This document shows, one piece after another, positions 62,077 to 64,000 of a stretch of DNA of 64,000 bases (the first letter of the stretch is position 1; each line of letters begins with the position of its first letter). The translations under genes and the position numbers were made by a program. This DNA comes from Ruegeria sp. ANG-S4. Its GTDB lineage: Bacteria > Pseudomonadota > Alphaproteobacteria > Rhodobacterales > Rhodobacteraceae. The stretch is taken from positions 1,464,458 through 1,528,457 of the forward strand of contig NZ_JWLK01000001.1 of NCBI RefSeq assembly GCF_000814005.1, read 5' to 3'. A model generated the notes under the pieces. The model saw only the letters and a list, made by a program, of their open reading frames with translations, did no database searches and had not been told where the DNA came from.

Positions 62077-63218
62077 GCCTAGTTGGCAACTGGTCCTACC
62101 CGACCGCGATCAAATTCGGTGCCGGACGCTTATCGGAATTGCCGCAGGCCTGCGCCGCTGCCGGGATGAAGCGTCCGTTGCTGGTGACAGACAAGGGCCT
62201 TTCCGAACTTCCGATCACGACTGCAACGCTGGACATTATGGAGGTTGCGGGTCTGGGTCGGGCATTGTTTGCAGATGTGGACCCGAACCCCAATGAACGA
62301 AACCTCGAGGCCGGAGTTGCGGCATACACGGCAGGGGGGCATGACGGGGTGATTGCCTTCGGCGGCGGATCGGGGCTGGATCTGGGAAAGATGGTCGCGT
62401 TCATGGCCGGGCAATCGCGCCCCGTCTGGGATTTCGAGGATATTGGCGATTGGTGGACACGCGCCGATGCCGATGCCATCGCGCCGATCATCGCGGTGCC
62501 CACGACCGCTGGAACCGGATCCGAAGTTGGCCGGGCCAGCGTCATCACAAACTCGCAAACCCACGTCAAGAAGATCATCTTTCACCCAAAGGTGCTGCCA
62601 ACCGTAGTGATCTGTGACCCGGAACTGACCGTCGGGATGCCCAAGTTCATAACGGCCGGAACCGGTCTGGATGCCTTTGCCCATTGTGTCGAGGCGTTTT
62701 CCAGCCCGCATTACCATCCGATGAGCCAGGGCATGGCGTTGGAAGGGATGCGTTTGGTCAAGGACTACCTGCCGCGCGCCTATGCTGACGGAACCGACAT
62801 CGAGGCGCGCGCCCATATGATGAGCGCGGCCGCGATGGGGGCCACCGCGTTCCAAAAGGGTCTTGGCGCGGTTCATGCGATGAGCCATCCAATCGGCGCG
62901 CATTTCAACACCCATCACGGGACCACCAACGCGGTATGCATGCCGGCGGTGCTTGACTTCAACGCACCTGCCATCGCCGACCGGTTCGACGCGGCTGCCG
63001 CATATCTCGGGATTGACGGGGGTTTCGACGGGTTCCGCGCCTTCGTGCAGACGTTCAACGACTCGCTGGGTATCCCGCGCAAACTGTCCGACCTGGGCGT
63101 GACCGAGGCCGCGATCCCCGAACTGGTCAGGGGTGCGATCATCGATCCGTCTTGTGGTGGCAACCCAATCGAACTGACCGAAGAGAACCTGACAGCGCTG
63201 TTCCGGGCGGCGTTGTAA
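62073..63218 (+). CDS. Iron-containing alcohol dehydrogenase
   Basis: This 381-aa protein is of the group III metal-dependent type: IAFGGGSGLDLGKMVAFMAG (about 89-108, cofactor), PTTAGTGSEVGRASVI, and the metal-binding DAFAHCVEAFSSPHYHPMSQ and HAMSHPIGAHFNTHHG (about 250-275). It oxidises an alcohol to the aldehyde that the adjacent dehydrogenase can take on. It overlaps the ALDH gene by 4 nt. Confidence 0.94.
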   Translation: MSLVGNWSYPTAIKFGAGRLSELPQACAAAGMKRPLLVTDKGLSELPITTATLDIMEVAGLGRALFADVDPNPNERNLEAGVAAYTAGGHDGVIAFGGGSGLDLGKMVAFMAGQSRPVWDFEDIGDWWTRADADAIAPIIAVPTTAGTGSEVGRASVITNSQTHVKKIIFHPKVLPTVVICDPELTVGMPKFITAGTGLDAFAHCVEAFSSPHYHPMSQGMALEGMRLVKDYLPRAYADGTDIEARAHMMSAAAMGATAFQKGLGAVHAMSHPIGAHFNTHHGTTNAVCMPAVLDFNAPAIADRFDAAAAYLGIDGGFDGFRAFVQTFNDSLGIPRKLSDLGVTEAAIPELVRGAIIDPSCGGNPIELTEENLTALFRAAL

Positions 63219-63278
63219 ACGTCTTGCGGATGCGCATGCTCGTCTTTCATACTGCTGAAAGATGAGGGAGCGTTTTTC

Positions 63279-64000
63279 ATGACCAAAGAGATTGTTCTGA
63301 TCCACGGGGCCTTCGCGGGCCCGTGGTGTATGGAGGATTATGCGGGCTTCTTCCGGGCGCGTGGCTGGACGGTGCACACGCCCGCGCTGCGCTATCACGG
63401 TGGCGATCCCAAGGCCGAGCCGGACCCGGGTCTGACCGATACCAGTGTCACGGACTACGCCGATGATATCGCCACATTCGTGCAAGGATTGGACAGCAAG
63501 CCGGTCTTGCTGGGCCACGCCATCGCGGGCGTCGTGGCGCAGCAGGTGGCGTCTCGCGGTTTGGCCAGCGCCATCGTTCTGATCAACCCGAACGCGCCGT
63601 GGGGCACGCTGCCCGAAACCGATGACGAACGCGCCGTGCCGCGCGCGCTGATGGAGGGCGGGGCGTTCTGGAAACAGCCCATGCGCGTCGATTTCGACCT
63701 GATGGCCCCCTTTGCGCTGAACAAGATGCCCGAGGCGCAACAGCACGAGGTGTTCGACCAGTTGGGCGCCGAAAGCGGGCGGGTCATGTTCGAAATGTTT
63801 TTTTGGATGTTCGACGATCATCACGCGATGAAGGTCGATATCGACAAAGTCGACTGCCCGGTTCTGATCGTATCCGGCACCGAGGACCGGGCCGTGAACC
63901 CCAACACCTGCCGCGCGTTGGCGGAGCTTTACGGAGACCGGGCGACCTTTTTGGCGGTCGAAAACCACGCACATTTTCTGTTCATGGAGCCGGGGTGGGA
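63279..64000 (+). CDS. Alpha/beta-hydrolase, partial at the window end; nucleophile replaced by alanine
   Basis: The frame from ATG 63279 stays open to the end (240 codons). VLIHGAFAGPWC gives the oxyanion loop (HG at 9-10), GTEDRAVNP the acidic residue and ENHAHFLFMEPGW the histidine. The nucleophile elbow reads GHAIAG (79-84), so the usual serine at 81 is alanine (codon GCC at 63519-63521). A GAGGGAG site precedes the start. A short TCTTTCA/TGAAAGA hairpin (63243-63262) lies just upstream. It follows the alcohol dehydrogenase by 60 nt and may belong to the same locus. The C-terminus is not in the window. Confidence 0.86.
   Translation, partial: MTKEIVLIHGAFAGPWCMEDYAGFFRARGWTVHTPALRYHGGDPKAEPDPGLTDTSVTDYADDIATFVQGLDSKPVLLGHAIAGVVAQQVASRGLASAIVLINPNAPWGTLPETDDERAVPRALMEGGAFWKQPMRVDFDLMAPFALNKMPEAQQHEVFDQLGAESGRVMFEMFFWMFDDHHAMKVDIDKVDCPVLIVSGTEDRAVNPNTCRALAELYGDRATFLAVENHAHFLFMEPGW

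Noticed and set aside
62130..63974. Very long minus-strand open frame (614 codons) across the alcohol dehydrogenase and hydrolase
   Set aside because: It lies opposite two well-supported genes, has no family resemblance and is what high-GC third-position bias produces on the other strand.

Overview
This window is a GC-rich chromosome segment from an alphaproteobacterium, most likely a marine Roseobacter-group member of the Rhodobacterales. The support is the gene set: sarcosine oxidase soxBDAG, a TRAP transporter with a twin-arginine binding protein, the hom-glpX-recJ and nrdR/rib/nusB blocks, a GTTC-N7-GTTC LexA box upstream of mmcB, and a tRNA-His without the usual extra G at position -1. 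No species is claimed.

Layout. Positions 1-1412 hold the start of a V-type ATPase operon (subunits B and D, minus strand). Then come two tRNA-Glu genes, recJ-glpX-hom, a small lipoprotein, a TetR regulator with a palindromic operator, a pirin, and three TadE/TadG-like genes (8773-11811, minus). From 12135 to 24206 the plus strand carries glutamate dehydrogenase, an outer-membrane barrel protein, soxBDAG, dnaG and rpoD. Next are an AraC regulator, small accessory genes, nrdR and ribD. A minus-strand capsule block (kpsC-, kpsD/wza- and kpsS-like, 29344-33885) lies between ribD and the rest of the riboflavin set (ribE, a RibBX-type ribB, ribH, nusB). After a strongly structured gene-free stretch (37241-37430) come an ArsR/SRPBCC pair and mmcB.

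The main accessory element is a 4.6-kb integrative island in the 3' end of tRNA-His (39558-44241). It is bounded by perfect 49-bp repeats and is visibly richer in A+T than its surroundings. It holds four genes in one direction: a Dam-type adenine methyltransferase, a four-helix membrane protein and a DGQHR-motif (DndB-like) protein with overlapping or touching ends, then a tyrosine integrase. The three cargo genes look like a compact, possibly undescribed defence or self-maintenance cassette. That role is inferred from context and is not shown by the sequence.

From 44428 on: tRNA-Cys, then a pcm-like/tolC/PopZ-position gene row, cobQ, efp, an exporter-type ABC membrane domain without ATPase, ygfZ and a glycosyltransferase. 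From 54401 to the end is a catabolic locus: an RpiR regulator divergent from a formylglutamate-amidohydrolase-like gene, three TRAP genes, a glutamine-synthetase-like ligase, an aldehyde dehydrogenase, an iron alcohol dehydrogenase and a partial alpha/beta-hydrolase. This set fits uptake and gamma-glutamyl-protected oxidation of an amine or amino alcohol. The substrate is unknown.
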